Assembly: GCA_028571685.1 (NCBI GenBank)
Contig: CM053146.1
Span: forward strand, 26,509,431 to 26,573,430
Reading direction: 5' to 3'
DNA from: Heterohyrax brucei
Lineage: Eukaryota; Chordata; Mammalia; Hyracoidea; Procaviidae
DNA: 64,000 nt
Shown here: one piece after another, positions 22,262-35,100 of the stretch
How the letters are laid out: every line of letters begins with the position of its first letter
Numbering within the stretch: position 1 is the stretch's first letter
Translations under genes and position numbers: made by a program
The notes under the pieces: generated by a model
What the model was told of the DNA's origin: nothing
Databases searched by the model: none
Seen by the model: the letters and a program-made list of their open reading frames with translations, nothing else

Positions 22262-22985
22262 GATTAGACTTCTAGTGGTGCCACAGCAAACTGTTACAAA
22301 CTGAGTGGCTTAAAATAACAGAAATTTATTCTTTCACGGTTCTGGAGGCCAAAAGTCTTAAAGTGTTGGCAGAATTGTCCCGTGGGACTCTGGGGAAAAT
22401 CCATTCCATGCCTGTCTCCTAGTTTTTGGTGGCTGCTGGAGATGCCTTTTGTTCCTTGCTGTGTAGCCACATCACTCTGATACTTGCCAATCTGTCTTGC
22501 CATCATCATCTTCGGGTACAGAGCTTGCAGCCACTCACTCTAATCTTTGCCTCATTCCTCACATTGTGTTCTTCTATGTATATCTGCTTCTTCTCTGCAT
22601 CTGAAATGGACACTTACTTTTATTAGGTTTAAGTCCCAGCAGTGGGGTTTGTCACTGTAATCCAGAAGTCTGGTGGTGGTGTAATGGTGAAATACTTTGC
22701 CTGCTTACCAAAAGGTCAGCAGTTTGAATCTGCCTGGTTCAGATTTGGAAACCTTATGGGGCAGTTCTACACTGAACTGTAGGGTCACTATGAGTCAGAA
22801 TCGACTCAACAGCAGTAGGTTTGATTTTTTGTTTTTTAAATTTCATGTAATCCAGCAAGTTCTCGTTTTTAGATTTTTAAGTTAATTACATTGGCAAAGA
22901 CCTTTTTTCCAGTTAAGGTAACATTTACAAATTCCAAGGATTTGGACACAGTCTCATCTTTTGCGGGCTACCAGTGAACCCATGA
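22262..22985 (-). mobile_element. MLT1-type LTR, antisense, split by AfroSINE
   Basis: Antisense landmarks of MLT1: ttacaaactgagtggcttaa, acagaaatttattctttcac ggttctggaggcc (the complement of the polyadenylation signal is ttatt), agtgttggcagaattg, and after the SINE ttggcaaagaccttttttcc agttaaggtaac and ccaaggatttggacacag. The missing internal stretch is where the AfroSINE at 22669-22843 sits. Confidence 0.8.
22669..22843 (+). mobile_element. AfroSINE inserted in the MLT1 LTR
   Basis: Head tctggtggtggtgtaatggt, box B-like gtcagcagtttgaatctgcc, body gaaaccttatggggcagttc, 3' part gggtcactatgagtcagaat cgactcaacagcagtagg and a T-rich tail. Flanked by tgtaatccagaag (22656-22668) and tgtaatccagcaag (22846-22859), a near-perfect target-site duplication. 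Confidence 0.9.
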
Positions 22986-23564
22986 CACATGTAAGATCAT
23001 GATGGGGCATATGACAGAGTATAAAACAAACTTTCTACAAACCAGTTGGCAGTTGTTTTGATCTTAGCTGCCTAGTCAGCAAATGGTCCATTTTATCTAC
23101 TGTTAATCTTAGTCCTGAAAGTTGAGCATAGACAAATAATCAAATTTATTTAAAAATATTATTTTCATTAAAGTGAACAATTCTTTTTTCTAAGAATACA
23201 GATTACTGAAAATGTGATATAATCTGTTTTTATTGCTTAAAGATTTCTCTATGGACATTTAGCCCAATAATCAGAATTTACCATGGGGATCAGATCCCAA
23301 ACCTAATCTGTAATGGACAGCTGATATTATTTTCTGTAACTGAGAAAGGATATCTACTGTTCATCTGATGAAAAAGAGAAGAAATGTATGAAAACAAAGG
23401 TTTTAGTGGAGACCTGACCTTAACTGCATTGCCACCTGTGATCTTGGCTTGGTCCATTTACTAATACTTTTATATACATTTCATTTAACTACTCTTTTGT
23501 TCCATAAAGTTTTAGTGACTTCTACAAATGTTTATTTATTTCTCTTCCTATAGATACCATAAGA
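22986..23564. other. AT-rich DNA, nothing recognised
   Basis: No ORF of note and no repeat landmark that I can name. Confidence 0.4.
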
Positions 23565-23745
23565 ACATTGTTGTTGTTAAGTGCCACCTAGACAGTTCCA
23601 ACTCACAGCGACCCTATGTACAACACAAAGAAATACTACCCAGTCTTGCATCTTCCTCACAACTGCTGTTATACTTGAGTCCATTGCTGCAGCTGCTGGG
23701 CCAACCATCTCCCTCAGGGGCTTCATTTTTGCTGACTCTTTCCTT
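23565..23745 (-). mobile_element. RTE/BovB-type LINE 3' end, antisense
   Basis: Begins ttgttgttgttaagtgccac ctagacagttcc, followed by cacagcgaccctatgtacaa and, farther in, the antisense C-terminal region (cttgagtccattgctgcagc). The (GTT)n start is the complement of the (AAC)n tail of RTE elements. The same 3' end is at 54295-54585. Confidence 0.75.
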
Positions 23746-24756
23746 TAACAAGCTTAATGTCTCTTTTCATAAACGTTCCAGTGATAATGATTATTTTGCT
23801 TATCAGAAGTAGATTTCTTAATTCTCTTTTCAAAATAGGTGACTATGCTAAGCACGGACTCATAAAACTAATTAATAAGGGTCATTGGGTCATATGGTGC
23901 TTGAAAATGGAAGAAATACTTTTATATGTAGTTTAGCAGGGTACGTTTGCACATTCCATCTGTATTCTTCTATATCCACCAGTCAAACAATTTTCCTTTT
24001 AGAAAGAGAAAGTGATACAGGATAAGCTGTCAGAGCTCCATGACAGCCCATCCAAAGCCTGTCATACAAATAGATTAATGGGCTACAATTTTCAGCATAT
24101 TGAAATATCTATCACAAGACAAATGTGTACTTTTTCTGTCTCTGTTTTAGCCCTCATTATAGTCCTGGTCAAAGGAAATTATTATCTATTTTTTTTTTTA
24201 GAAAAATGCTTTGTTTTTAGTATAATCTTTGTCACTAGAGTGATGAAGACAAATCTAACAATAACATTTTTAGACATAAATTTTGAAAAATTGTTCTCAG
24301 AGTACAAAAGAACTCACAATAGTATAAAAATAGCCCTATTACCTTGGTACAGCTGGAGTGAATTGATTAAAAAAAGTCATTCCACCTTCACAATTATGTT
24401 GCTTTTTATTTTCTGCTTTAGATTACTGATGTCATAGCAGGCAGGCGTGACACACACCACACCTAGTCTACAAGTGGGATCCATGAGGGCTGTGGTTGAA
24501 AATACTGTGCAGTTAGATGACTCCAGAAGGTACGTTAAGTAAAGGAAGACCTTTTCCAGTTATTTGTGTGTGTGTGAGTGTGCGTGTGCGTGTATGTTAT
24601 ACAAAATGGTGTTCAAATACTAACATTTATTCTGAGGTAGAATGAATGTATCAAAGTAAAAGAGAATTAGAAGTGGATCTCAGCTGAAATTTCTATTGCC
24701 TTCTTATGATAAATTTTAAACTGTAGATGTTTGAGGCTTTGTTTGACAACCTAGTT
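23746..24756. other. AT-rich DNA with one 141-codon ORF
   Basis: The longest frame runs from 24012 to 24437 on the plus strand. Its translation is hydrophobic and Phe/Ile-rich in the middle, as expected from T-rich DNA. I see no domain, no obvious promoter and no splice support, so I treat it as chance. A (TG)n run lies at about 24565-24597. Confidence 0.4.
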
Positions 24757-24935
24757 TGTGATGGAGCCCTGGTGGTAGTTAAGAGTTAGTTAAGAGTTTA
24801 GCTGCTTAACAAAAGTTAGCAGTTCGAATCCATGTGATGCTCCTTAGAAACCCCTTAAGGCATTTCTACTTTGTTCTGTGGAGTCACTACGAGTCAGGAT
24901 TGACTTGACAGCAACAGGCTTGGTTTTCATTTACT
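24757..24935 (+). mobile_element. AfroSINE
   Basis: tgatggagccctggtggtag, agttagcagttcgaatccat, tccttagaaaccccttaagg, gagtcactacgagtcaggat and tgacttgacagcaacaggct in order. The head contains a short duplication (gttaagagttagttaagagt). Confidence 0.9.
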
Positions 24936-25329
24936 GAGTGATATTTGGTAAATCAGTGATACTCTCTAAATCTGTTTCCTTATCTTTAAAATCAATAGTA
25001 TTATACCCTGCCTTATTGTATTTGTCTTATTATTACAATAATATCTGAAAAATACTAGGGATATATTTTGTGTTGTGTAAAATAAGGCCAAAGAATCAGA
25101 ATTAAAAAACAAAACCTTGTCATTTAGTAGGCTGAGTCACAGGAATGAAGGCAGAGGATGCATAGCAGCCAGCACCTGGGTAAGCAAGGCAGCCATACTT
25201 CTTAAACACAGAATATGTACATATCTTTTATACATAAACAAAACATAAGATACTCTCAAAGTGTTGTCTCATGGTGAGCAGATAAAGAGGTGTTTGGGGA
25301 TACTCTAGGAGAAGAGAGGAGAGCACACT

Positions 25330-26140
25330 TTTTTAAAAAATGTTATTAATGTACTTTAGATGAAGGTTTACAGAGCAAGCTAGTTTCTTGTTAAAAAGCT
25401 AATACACGTGTTGTTTTGCGACATTGGTTGCCAACCCCACGATATGTCAACACTCTTCCCTTCTTGATCTTAGGTTCTTCATTGCCGGCCTGTCCCCTCC
25501 TGCCTTCTCGTCCTTGCCCCTGGGCTGGTATGTCCTTTTAGTCTCCTTTTGTTTTGTGCGTTTGTCTAACCTTTGGCTGAAGGGTGAACCTCAGGAGTGA
25601 CTTCATTACTGGGCTAAAGGGTGTCCAGGGGCCATACTCTTGGGGTTTTTGAAGTTTCTGTCAGATTAGTAAGTCTTATCTTTTTTGGTGTTAGAATTTT
25701 ATTCTACATTTTTCTGCTGCCTAATCCAGGACTTTCTGTTGTAATTCCTGTCAAAGCAGTTGTTGATGGCCAGGCGCCATCTAGTTATACGAGATTTAGT
25801 CTGATGAAGTCTGTGATAGTTTTGGTCCATTAATATTTTAGACTAATCTTTCCATTGTGTCTTTGGTTTTGGTTTTCTTCATTCTCCCTTGTTCTCAGTG
25901 GTGTGAGACCAGTGGAACACCTTAGATGGCCTGCCTGTCAGAAGCTTTTAAGACCCCAGATACTACCCATCAAAGTAAAATGTAAAACATTTTCTTTACA
26001 AACCACGTTATGTCAGTTGAATTAGTTGTTCCCGGAGATTATAGTTTTCTCAGCCCTCAACCCAGTAATTCAGTTCCTCTGGGAGTTTGGATGTGAGACT
26101 ATTGTATTCTTAACAACATCGTAAACTTTGTGTCTTGCAG
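25330..26140 (-). mobile_element. L1 3' UTR, antisense, long copy
   Basis: The best antisense copy of the older L1 3' UTR: tagatgaaggtttacagagc, ggttgccaaccccacgatat, ttggctgaagggtgaacctc, ggtgtccaggggccatactc, cgccatctagttatacgaga and agcttttaagaccccagata. A continuous run of about 800 bases with no ORF. The right boundary is approximate. Confidence 0.85.
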
Positions 26141-27341
26141 AGAAAACATAGCAAAAGAACAAACAAACAGACTATTTTTAAAAAAGTGCAGCTATCACAT
26201 GTTGGGGGGGAGTTATAGTCCAGTAGTAGACTAAAGATCTACTTGGAGACCTCAAGATTTATTTACGCAAGGGAATAAGACACTAAAGATATGTAATGGG
26301 GTATAGGTACAGAGTAGGGTCAAAAGTCAAATACTTAATTTTTAGTTAATAATTTAACTACTGAACATGACATAATCATCTGTTGATTATGAAGGCTGAT
26401 TTTTTTCCTCATTGGCACAGTGAAAACTCCAACAAAATATATTCTGCATTGCCTTTGAATGTATGTAACAAATGATTGATTTGCTCAAGTATTGAATTGA
26501 TTTAAAAAATTGGTCTCATTTTGTACATAACCCCTCTGACTATGTTCCAATAAGTATTCTTTTTTAATAAAGAGAAAAAGAAAGAAGGCCCATTTTAATT
26601 CCGGAACACATTGTCACAAATGCCAAATAAAGATGTGAAAAAGCAAGAAGCTCCTCATTAAAATGAAATTGTTGACAAGAGATAGACATCTCTACATGTT
26701 GTTTTCATTCTTACACCCAAGCTGAGGAACAAAGAGAATACAAAAGAGTGCTTCATGACTTCAAGCAATTGAGATCACAGTAGTGAGATATTGGCTTAAA
26801 AATATGTTAAACAAGTGTGAATTAGCCTTAGATGTTGTCAGCTTTCTGGCTATGATGTGATTGAATGTGTGTGTGTGTTTTCCTCTGAGCTTGGTTTTCT
26901 TCAGGAAAAAGGAAGCATTGTCACTGATAATACCACCCACATTTAATTTTACAAACTACTTACATTTGATGTGTGATAGTGGGGGGGGGGTATGTATGAA
27001 TGAATATCTGGGAAGCTCTTTTACTCATTATACTTCCAAAATTTTATTTTAAGTGTTGGTTGCCATATACACCAATCAAATTTTAAGATTCTTTGCTTGA
27101 CGAATAAGAAAGGTGAAAGGTGTAAATACTGGCCTGTTAAATCAGACCTACCCAAAAAATATGACCACATGCTTTTCTTTATCATAAGATGGAAACTATA
27201 ATTTTTAGCTTACATCACTTGTATACCAATCCAATTTATGTATCAGTTATACAGGCAGCCCTGGGTTATGAACACCCAATTTAATGTACAGCATGTATGA
27301 ACCAACCCCTATAAAACCTTTACATTAAAGATCTGAGATAC
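26141..27341. other. AT-rich DNA, nothing recognised
   Basis: Short G-runs (near 26203 and 26984) and a (GT)n stretch near 26863. The 63-codon ORF at 26861-27052 overlaps these simple runs and is likely spurious. gatac at 27337-27341 is the left duplication of the next LTR. Confidence 0.4.
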
Positions 27342-27866
27342 TATCATGGATTGAATTGTGTCCCCCCAAAAATATGTGTAGCCATGTGGCTGGGCAAGGA
27401 TTCTCTGTATTCTGTGACTGTCCTGTATTTTGTGATTATTTGTATGCTGTATGTTAAAGGATTCAGGTGGGACTGTAAATCCTTTCATAAGATCACCTCC
27501 CTGCTCCACTGTAAAGGGAGTTTTCCTGGATTATGGCTTGCACCACCCTTAATCCTTTCATCCTGCAAGAGATAAAAGGAAAGGGAAGCAAGCAGAGAAC
27601 TGGGGACTTCACACCATCAAGAAAGCAGCACTGGGAGAAGAGCTTGTCCTTCGGATCTGAGGTTCCTGTGCCAAGATAGTCCCTGGACAAAGACTGATGC
27701 AACACAAAGACTTTCCTCTAGAGCCACAATGAGAAAGCCTTCCCCTGGAGCGGAAACCCTGAATTTGAACTTGCAGCCTACCAGACTGTATAGGAATAAA
27801 CTTTCCTTTGTTACAGTCACCTACTCTGTGGTATTTCTGTTAGAGCAGTGCTAGTTGACTAAAACA
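27342..27866 (+). mobile_element. Solo LTR, MaLR-like, with exact 5-bp TSD
   Basis: Starts tatcatggattgaattgtgt (the MaLR start), contains tccctgctccactgtaaagg and aagagataaaaggaaaggg, has aggaataaactttcctttgt (AATAAA near 27792) and ends ttgactaaaaca. Flanked by gatac at 27337-27341 and 27867-27871, an exact 5-base duplication. 525 bp, solo. Confidence 0.9.
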
Positions 27867-27997
27867 GATACATAATAATAAGTGGATGCAACTCTGCAAT
27901 GCATATCAAAACATTATCGTTATTGGAGATCTCAGGGTGCACCCCTTTTTATTCTTGTGTTGCCAGTGAGACTCAACTTAGTGAGTTCCATAGCACT

Positions 27998-28208
27998 ATC
28001 ATCCTGCTGACCTCTGGCTGGAGGAAGGCGAGTGGGTGGAGAGAAGGGGAAAGGAGACTGTTGGGAGGATGAGACATGTATGGGGCAGAGAGGAATAGTG
28101 TGCTGTCACCGGACAGGGAGAGCAGTGGAAGCTGCATACAGGTGGGCATGTAAATTTATACGGGAATGTACATTTTCACTCAGTCATATTAAATAAATAA
28201 AAAAAAAT
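27998..28208 (+). mobile_element. Short 5'-truncated L1 3' end, young-type
   Basis: From tatcatcctgctgacctctg to the tail aaataaataaaaaaaaa it is nearly identical to the last 210 bases of the young L1 (46163-46368), including ggatgagacatgtatgg and cagtggaagctgcata. Probably a recent insertion of the same subfamily. The left boundary is approximate. Confidence 0.85.
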
Positions 28209-29197
28209 CTGTTACTATGTTAAACAAGTTTTAATATATCTGGAAGTGTTTCTTTAGTGTCTTTAAGTATAGAGATCATATAATAAGAGAGAAACTCAAG
28301 CCTGACAATGATTGATTTAAATTTAGACTATTTCCGATTTGATGCAACACTTCTACTCCACTGTATTATTTTCTTCCTCGAGTTCTATTATCACTTCACT
28401 CCTTGAGCTCAACAGGGCTTCCCTTTCTGAAAACCTTGGCACATTTCCATCACAAGTCTGACTTATTAGTTTCTCTCTAATCAATGCTCTTTCTAGTTCA
28501 ATGGGTCCAGGATCATCGTGTGTGGAGAACTAACCATAGGCAGACACCCTCTAGTATCCACCCCACAAACTGGAATCACATGGTGCAGAATATGTTTTCT
28601 ACAACATTGATACCAAAGAACAAGAAATAATGAGACTGTGAAGAGTCAGTGTATTTATAATTTTTATATTTTCCATCATTTACTTTTCTAATTTTTTTTT
28701 ATTTCTTGAAAAGATTGGAAATAGAGTAAAAATAAAATCCACAATTTTTTAAAATTATCTGTTCACATTTAAATTTTCTGGCAATTTTAATCTCCCTAAA
28801 TGCTCACAGTTATTTAAAAGACTGATACCTTGAAATTAAGACTCTTATAGCTCATGGGAGTTGAAAGCAGAAGGACAGATTATAATCCCTAAACTGTTGA
28901 CTAATACAAGGAGTACTTTCTAACAGATTCGTGTTTGCTGAACATGGCTCAGTTTGACATAGTCCCAGAAGAAACAGATACTACATTGTTTATTTTATTC
29001 TCCCCTGATATTAGCAAAATTTTATTGACTTCATAAATTCTTGTCCTAGACATAATAAATATATCTAATATCTCTTATCTACCTAAAGCAACAGTTTTTC
29101 TTCCCCCTCTACAAACTCAGGTAAGTCATATTTTTTTTACTACTTTTGAAAAAAAAAAATAGCCATCTATATCCGTATATATAGTGCAATGTACCAT
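28209..29197. other. AT-rich DNA, nothing recognised
   Basis: No gene, repeat landmark or RNA gene recognised. T-runs near 28690 and 29131. Confidence 0.4.
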
Positions 29198-29234
29198 GAG
29201 TCGGATCCGACTTGACGGCACTTGGCTTTGGTCT
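29198..29234 (+). mobile_element. Very short SINE-tail insertion
   Basis: ccatgagtcggatccgactt then gacggcacttggctttgg, only the terminal part of a SINE. No clear duplication found here. Confidence 0.6.
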
Positions 29235-29334
29235 ATACCTTCTATGATAGAATTATTCTCATAGAGTTATAGAAGAAAGAAACATTTCTAATCCTGAAAG
29301 TAAGGGGTAGATCAAAACAAGGCAGAGATCTTCA

Positions 29335-29445
29335 GACTTCTGTTTTTGCTATTGTGGTGTACTGTCAAGTTGATTCTGACTGACAGAGACCCTATACGAC
29401 TAGCAGGAGATAGACTGTAGTTCAACAGTGAATAAAAATGCAAGC
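29335..29445 (-). mobile_element. AfroSINE fragment
   Basis: Plus strand: tactgtcaagttgattctga ctgacagagaccctata, the 3' half of an antisense AfroSINE. The head is not seen. Confidence 0.55.
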
Positions 29446-29846
29446 TGAAAGGCACTTTTATCATTCCATTTATACTATTAAATATTAATTATTATTTATT
29501 TAGCATCTATCCTTCAATAAAAACCTTGAAGGGATGCAACTGAGCTAATCTTTAATTAGTGAGAGCTGTCACTTTTTTAAGAAATAAAATACAACAGGTC
29601 CTTAAATAATGGTGAAAACTAAATTTAATGTAGCCATTAAAATAGACCTATCTTTACAAGCAAGGCCACCACAAAGCCAGCAAATCATTAGTGAAATGGC
29701 TTCATGACAATAATTCTATCTATACTAGAGAGCAACTTAATTCTAATCAAAAAGATTTGACCTCATATTGATCTCCTCTGCCTTTAAATCTTTTTGCTAA
29801 CAGAACCCACATTCTACTTGGTTAGGTCTTTAGATAATTAACCAAG

Positions 29847-30200
29847 TGTGATACTTATGGTTATTTGTCATTTTGAATAGGCTATGACTCTGTTTTGGTG
29901 ATTATTTTGTGACATAGTGTGAGCTGCTAATTAGTTGAAAGGGGAATTTCCATGGAGCTGTTGCTTATGTCTACTATATAGGAGTGTTCTAGCAAATCTT
30001 GCCTACGTCTTGATCCTTCATCCCACCCATCATCTCCTGATACCTGGTTCTTGGGATGTGAACCAGCATCCTTTCATCTGACCTGTCGATCTTGAATTTT
30101 TCAGCCACTTGAATTAAGAGAAGCTTCTAATCTGATACCTGACCCATAGATTTGAAACTTCCTAGTCTCCATGACTGCATAAGCAATTTTCTTGAAATTT
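29847..30200 (+). mobile_element. LTR-like repeat, truncated
   Basis: ttgaaaggggaatttccatg gagctg, then tctcctgatacctggttctt ggg, then cccatagatttgaaacttcc tagtctccatgac: the order of the LTR type at 17948-18588 and 63044-63539. The 3' end (the ctctagagaaccc part) is missing. Confidence 0.5.
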
Positions 30201-30282
30201 CTTTCTTTACAAGTGTTTAAGTAGCCCAAAAGTTCTAAGAATGTACCTAACCCAAACAAACAAACAAACAAAACAAAAATCA

Positions 30283-30465
30283 AAGCAATTGATGTTAAAT
30301 CCATTCTGACTGACTAAATCCATACTGCCCCATAGGGCTTCTAGGGCTATAAACCTTTACAGAAGTTGACAAGCACATCTTTCTCTCACATAGAAGCTAG
30401 TGGATTTGAACTGTTCACCTTTAGGTTAGTAGTTAAGCTCTTAACCAGTGCACCAACACTGCTCA
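30283..30465 (-). mobile_element. AfroSINE
   Basis: Plus strand: atactgccccatagggcttc, acaagcacatctttctctca, ggatttgaactgttcacctt and aagctcttaaccagtgcacc, the antisense order of the long subfamily. It lies immediately left of the full-length L1. Confidence 0.85.
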
Positions 30466-31030
30466 TTTAAGAATGCACCAGGATGGCAGGACTAAGATGG
30501 TGGAGTAGCCACACATTTTTATGATCCCTCTAGCAACAAAGAACCAGGAAAACAACTGAAAGGACAGCATACGATTTTCTAGGAGCCCTGAATATCAGGA
30601 GGAAAACTGACACATCTGACGGAGTGAGAGGCAGGGGAGAATCAGTAGCAGCTACTTTGGCCAGAATCAAATTTGCACCCACAGAGGGACCTGTTTCTGC
30701 CAGCAGGCAAAGTTGTGACAAAACAGTGAGACAATGTAACAGAACAGCAGCATATCAAGCAGACTATGTCTTTCTTAGCAGGGGTACTAAGCTTAGGAAG
30801 GCACACCTAAAGAACCACAGGGGACTTTCACCTGAGGTTCATAAGATAAATGCTTGCAAACTCTCATGGATTCAAACCTATTCTATGTGTTGGTTTTTCT
30901 TCCTTTTTGCAGTACGTCACCTTTTCTTTGGTCTGCGCTGGTCATTAAACTCTGACATCAATGGTTGGAGCCTTGGGTGTACTGAGAAAGGTAGGAGTTG
31001 AAGGCTTAAGGGAGCTGACTGGACTTTTTC

Positions 31031-31055
31031 TCGGCACTTGGCTTGGCTTGGCTCC
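31031..31055 (+). mobile_element. Very short SINE-tail insertion in L1 5' UTR
   Basis: ctcggcacttggcttggctt ggc: the terminal motif with three TTGGC units. The surrounding sequence has a perfect 10-base inverted repeat, ttaagggagc (31006-31015) and gctcccttaa (31051-31060), so the event may have been complex. Confidence 0.5.
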
Positions 31056-31099
31056 CTTAACTACTCTTGCCAAGTCCAGGATGATAGCTTGGAATATGA

Positions 31100-31720
31100 A
31101 TGTAAAATGTATCACTTCTGGCCCAGAGAATGAAGATAAAGTGACTGACACAAGTATATTTGAGGAAAATTAAGGTAGTAGAATTAAAAAAAAAAAAAAA
31201 GAATCACTAAGAGTTATGTGGAATTCTTTCAAGAAATCATTTAAGGATGATTGGAGCACCAGAACAGGGGAAGGGGATAACAGAAAATATAGAAGGCATT
31301 TTTGAAGATTTGTTGACAGAAAACTTCCCTGATATTATTAAAGACAAGAAGATATCTATCCAAGATCCTCACCCAACTCCACATAACGTAGATCCCAAAA
31401 TAAAGACATAGTATAATCAAATCAAATGAAAATAAAGAGGAGATACTTTTAAAGACAGCTATGTGTAAACAAAAAATAAAGTGCAAAAGACAGTCATTCA
31501 GATCAAGCTCAGATTAGTCAGCTAAAAATCATTTTGGCAAAAAAGGCAATGGGATTAGATATACAAAGCCTTGAAGGGGGGGAAGCAAAGCAATAATTAA
31601 TATCCTAAAAAAATTTTCTCTCAAATATGATGGCAAAATTTGGACATTCCCAGAGAAACAGAAATTTAGACAATTTGCAAAAAAATACCAAAATTAAAAG
31701 AAATACTAAAAGAAGTTCTT
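31100..31720 (+). pseudogene. L1 ORF1 remnant (old copy)
   Basis: Segments such as atttaaggatgattggagca ccagaacagg (equivalent to the RNA-recognition part, RxxN-LxxIGxPE in intact relatives) and gaagatttgttgacagaaaa cttccctgat are collinear with 40610-40720 of the young L1. The end (tactaaaagaagttcttcta) matches the ILKEVL end of ORF1. Frameshifts and stops throughout. ORF1 protein is the trimeric RNA-binding protein of L1; this copy makes none. Confidence 0.75.
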
Positions 31721-32163
31721 CTAATAGAAAATCAGTAACATCAGAAATATACTCAAACATACAGTGCAGGACAGAGCATCAGGTACCAACATAGATAGGG
31801 AAACCACAAAGTAGATCAAAGGCAAAATGTTAAAAATAGGGAAGCAAAGCTCTCAGTATGTCAATGATGACAACAGTATATCAAAAAGGGGACATATTAA
31901 TGTATTTATACATCTTTAAGACATAGAGGAAGTCAAGGTTGTACAAAGAAATTAAAGACTAGTTTAAATTTAGATCAAAGGGGGAAATATTGGGATAACT
32001 GCAAAGGAAATTAACAATCCAACAAGTCAAAACAAGAAGTCTCATCAGATGTAAAACTACAAGTATGAAAAAGACAAAAGAAAATCCATAGAGAAAAACA
32101 ATTCAATACAGAAAATTAAGTGGAACAAAGAGACTTTTAACAACACACAAAAAAGTCACCAAA

Positions 32164-35100
32164 ATGACAACACTACATTCATACTTATCAATAGTTATAT
32201 TGAATATAAATGAGTTAAATGCACCAATAAAGAGACAAAGAGTAGCAGAATTATACTTGAAAGAAACACATCTTAGACTTAAAGACGTGAACAAACTGAA
32301 AATCAAAGTAAAGAACAATATGTATAAAGCTAAAAACATGCAGAAAAAAGCAGGAATGTAAGTATTAAATTAGAAAAAATAGACTTTAAAATGAAATCCA
32401 CAATAATGGACAAGGTAGGTCACTATATATTCCTTAAACAGTCAATATATCAGGGGGACACAACAGTATTAAATATTTACACACCCAGTGATAGAACTCC
32501 TAAATACACCAAATACTAACAGCATCAAAAAATGAGATAGAGTACTCCACAATAATAGTAGGAGCCTTCAACACATCACCTTTGCAGATGTACAGAACAT
32601 CCAGAAAAAAAGCTCAATGAAGATACAGAAGATCTGTATGGTAAAGTCAACCAATTTAACCCCATAGACACTGAACAACAGACAAGCATACCTTCTTTTC
32701 CAGTGCTCATGGAACATTCTCTAGAATAGACCATATAATAGGTCATAAAGTAAGTCTGAAGAAAATCCAAAGCACTGAAATATGGCAAAGCATTCTACTT
32801 AGAACATGAAGCTATGGAAGTCTAAATCAAAAGTAGAAAAAGCAAAGGTAAAAAAAAAAAAAAAAACAAAACAAAGAAAGATTTCTGGGTTACAGAAGAA
32901 AGTAAGGAAGAAATAAATTCATTGAATCAAATGAGAATGAAAACATATCCCACCAGAACCAAGGAGATACAACAAAAGCAGAGCTCAGATGTCAATTTGA
33001 ATCAATAAATGCACACATCCAAAATGAAGAGAGAGCCCAGATCAAAGAATTAATACTGTAACTTGAAAAAGCAGTAAAAGAGCAACAAAAGAACTCTTCA
33101 AGAATTGGAAGAAAACAGATGATAAAAATTAGAGCAGAGCTAAATGAATTAGGAAATAGAAAAATAATTAAGCACTACCAAGACCAAAACTGTTTGTTTT
33201 TTAAAGATCAACAAAATCAATAAACATTGTCCAAGCTGACAAAAGGAAAACAGAAGAGGAAGCAAATAAAATGAATAAGAAGTGTGATGGGTGATACCAC
33301 AACAGACCCGACTGAAATTAAAAGAATCATAATACTATGAAATATTGTACCCTAATAAATTTGAAAACCTGGAGGAAATGGACAAATTTCTAGAATCACA
33401 CTATGTACCAAAGCTAACACAGACAAAAATAGGACAACTTAACAAGGCTATCACAAGAGACTGAAAAATTAATTTAAAAAACAATAACCAAAAAAATTTC
33501 TTATCCAGAGTTGTACCAGCATTTAGAGATGAGTTAACACTACTGTTACTAAAGATATTTCACTTCATAGAAAAGGATGGAACACTCTCAAATTCATACT
33601 ATGAATCCATGATAACCCTCATCTCAATACCTCTGTAAAGATAACACAAAAAAAGGAAAACTATAGACAGATATACCTCAGGAACTGAGATATAAACATC
33701 CTCAACAAAATCTTAGCCAATAGAAATCACCAACATATCAAACAAATAATTCACCACGACCAAGTAGGATTCATACCAGGTATGCAGGAATGGTTTAACA
33801 TTAGAAAAACAATGCAGTCAACTATATAAATAAAACAAAAGATAAGAATCACTTGATTTTATCAGTTGAGGCAGACAAGGCATTTGACAGAGGTCAACCC
33901 TCATTCTTACTAAAAACTCTAAGCAAAATAGGAATAGAAGGGAAATTCCTCAACATAATTAGGGGCATCTATTCAAAGCCAACAGCCAAAATCACCCTAA
34001 ATGGAAACAGACTGAAAGTATTCCTCTTGAGCATGGGAAATAGATAGGGATGCCCACTGTCACTACTTTTGTTTAATATTTTGCTGGAGGTTCTAGCCAG
34101 AGCAATCAAACAAGATAAAGAAATAAAGGACATAGATTATACTTGTGAGGAAGAATAGAAGTTTCTCTATTGACAAAAGATGTGATCTTATTCAGATATA
34201 ACCATAAAGAATCCAAAAACAAAAACAAAAAGAACTACATGGGAACTAATAGAAAAGTTCAGCAAAGTATCAGGATATAAGACAAACATAAGTAAATCAG
34301 CTGGATTGCTTTACACCAACAAAGACACTGTCAAAGAGGAAATAACCAAATCAGTACCATTTTCAAAAGCCCCCAAGAAGGTAATATATTTAGGAATAAA
34401 TTGAAGCAGATACGTACAAGATTTATGCATATAAAAGTTACAAAATTCTACTGCAAGCAACTGAAAGAGGCCTATATAAGTAGAGATACCTACCTTGTTC
34501 ATTGATGGAAAGACTTAACATTATGAAAATGTGTGTTCTTTCCAAAGTGATCTACAGATACAGTGCAATCCCAATACAAATTCCAATGTTGTTTTTTAAT
34601 GAGATGGAGAAACAAGTCACAAACTTTATGTGGAAAAGGAATAAACCCCAGATAAGTAAAACACTGCTGAAGAAGAACAAAGTGGGAGGCATCATATTAC
34701 CTCACTTTAGAACATGTTACATTGCCACGATAGACAAAACAGCCTAGTAATGGTACAAACACAGAACACATAGACAAATGGAATAAAACAGAATCCAGAA
34801 TAACAGCAACTACCTATGAGCAGCTAATATTTGATGAAGACCCAAAGTCTGTGAACTGTGGCAAAAACAGTTTCTTTAACAAATGGTGTTGGCAAAACTG
34901 GATACCCATCTGCAAAAAAAAAGAAACAAGGCTCATATTTCCCACCATGCATGAAAACTAACTCAAAATTGATCAAAGGCCTAAGTCTAAAATGGTAAAG
35001 GTCATAGAACAAAAAAAAGAGACAATCCCAGGGGCCCTAATACACAGCATAAACTGACTACAAATTATTAATAACACTGCACAAACAGCAGAACAGAACA

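Noticed and set aside
30624-31001. 125-codon plus-strand ORF
   Set aside because: Falls in the 5' UTR of the old L1; no known 5' UTR protein resembles it and the copy is decayed.
31006-31079. Interlocked inverted repeats (ttaagggagc and ctggactt with their complements) as a designed RNA structure
   Set aside because: The order of the arms cannot form one simple hairpin, and the site is inside a decayed L1 5' UTR with a short insertion; chance or rearrangement is more likely.
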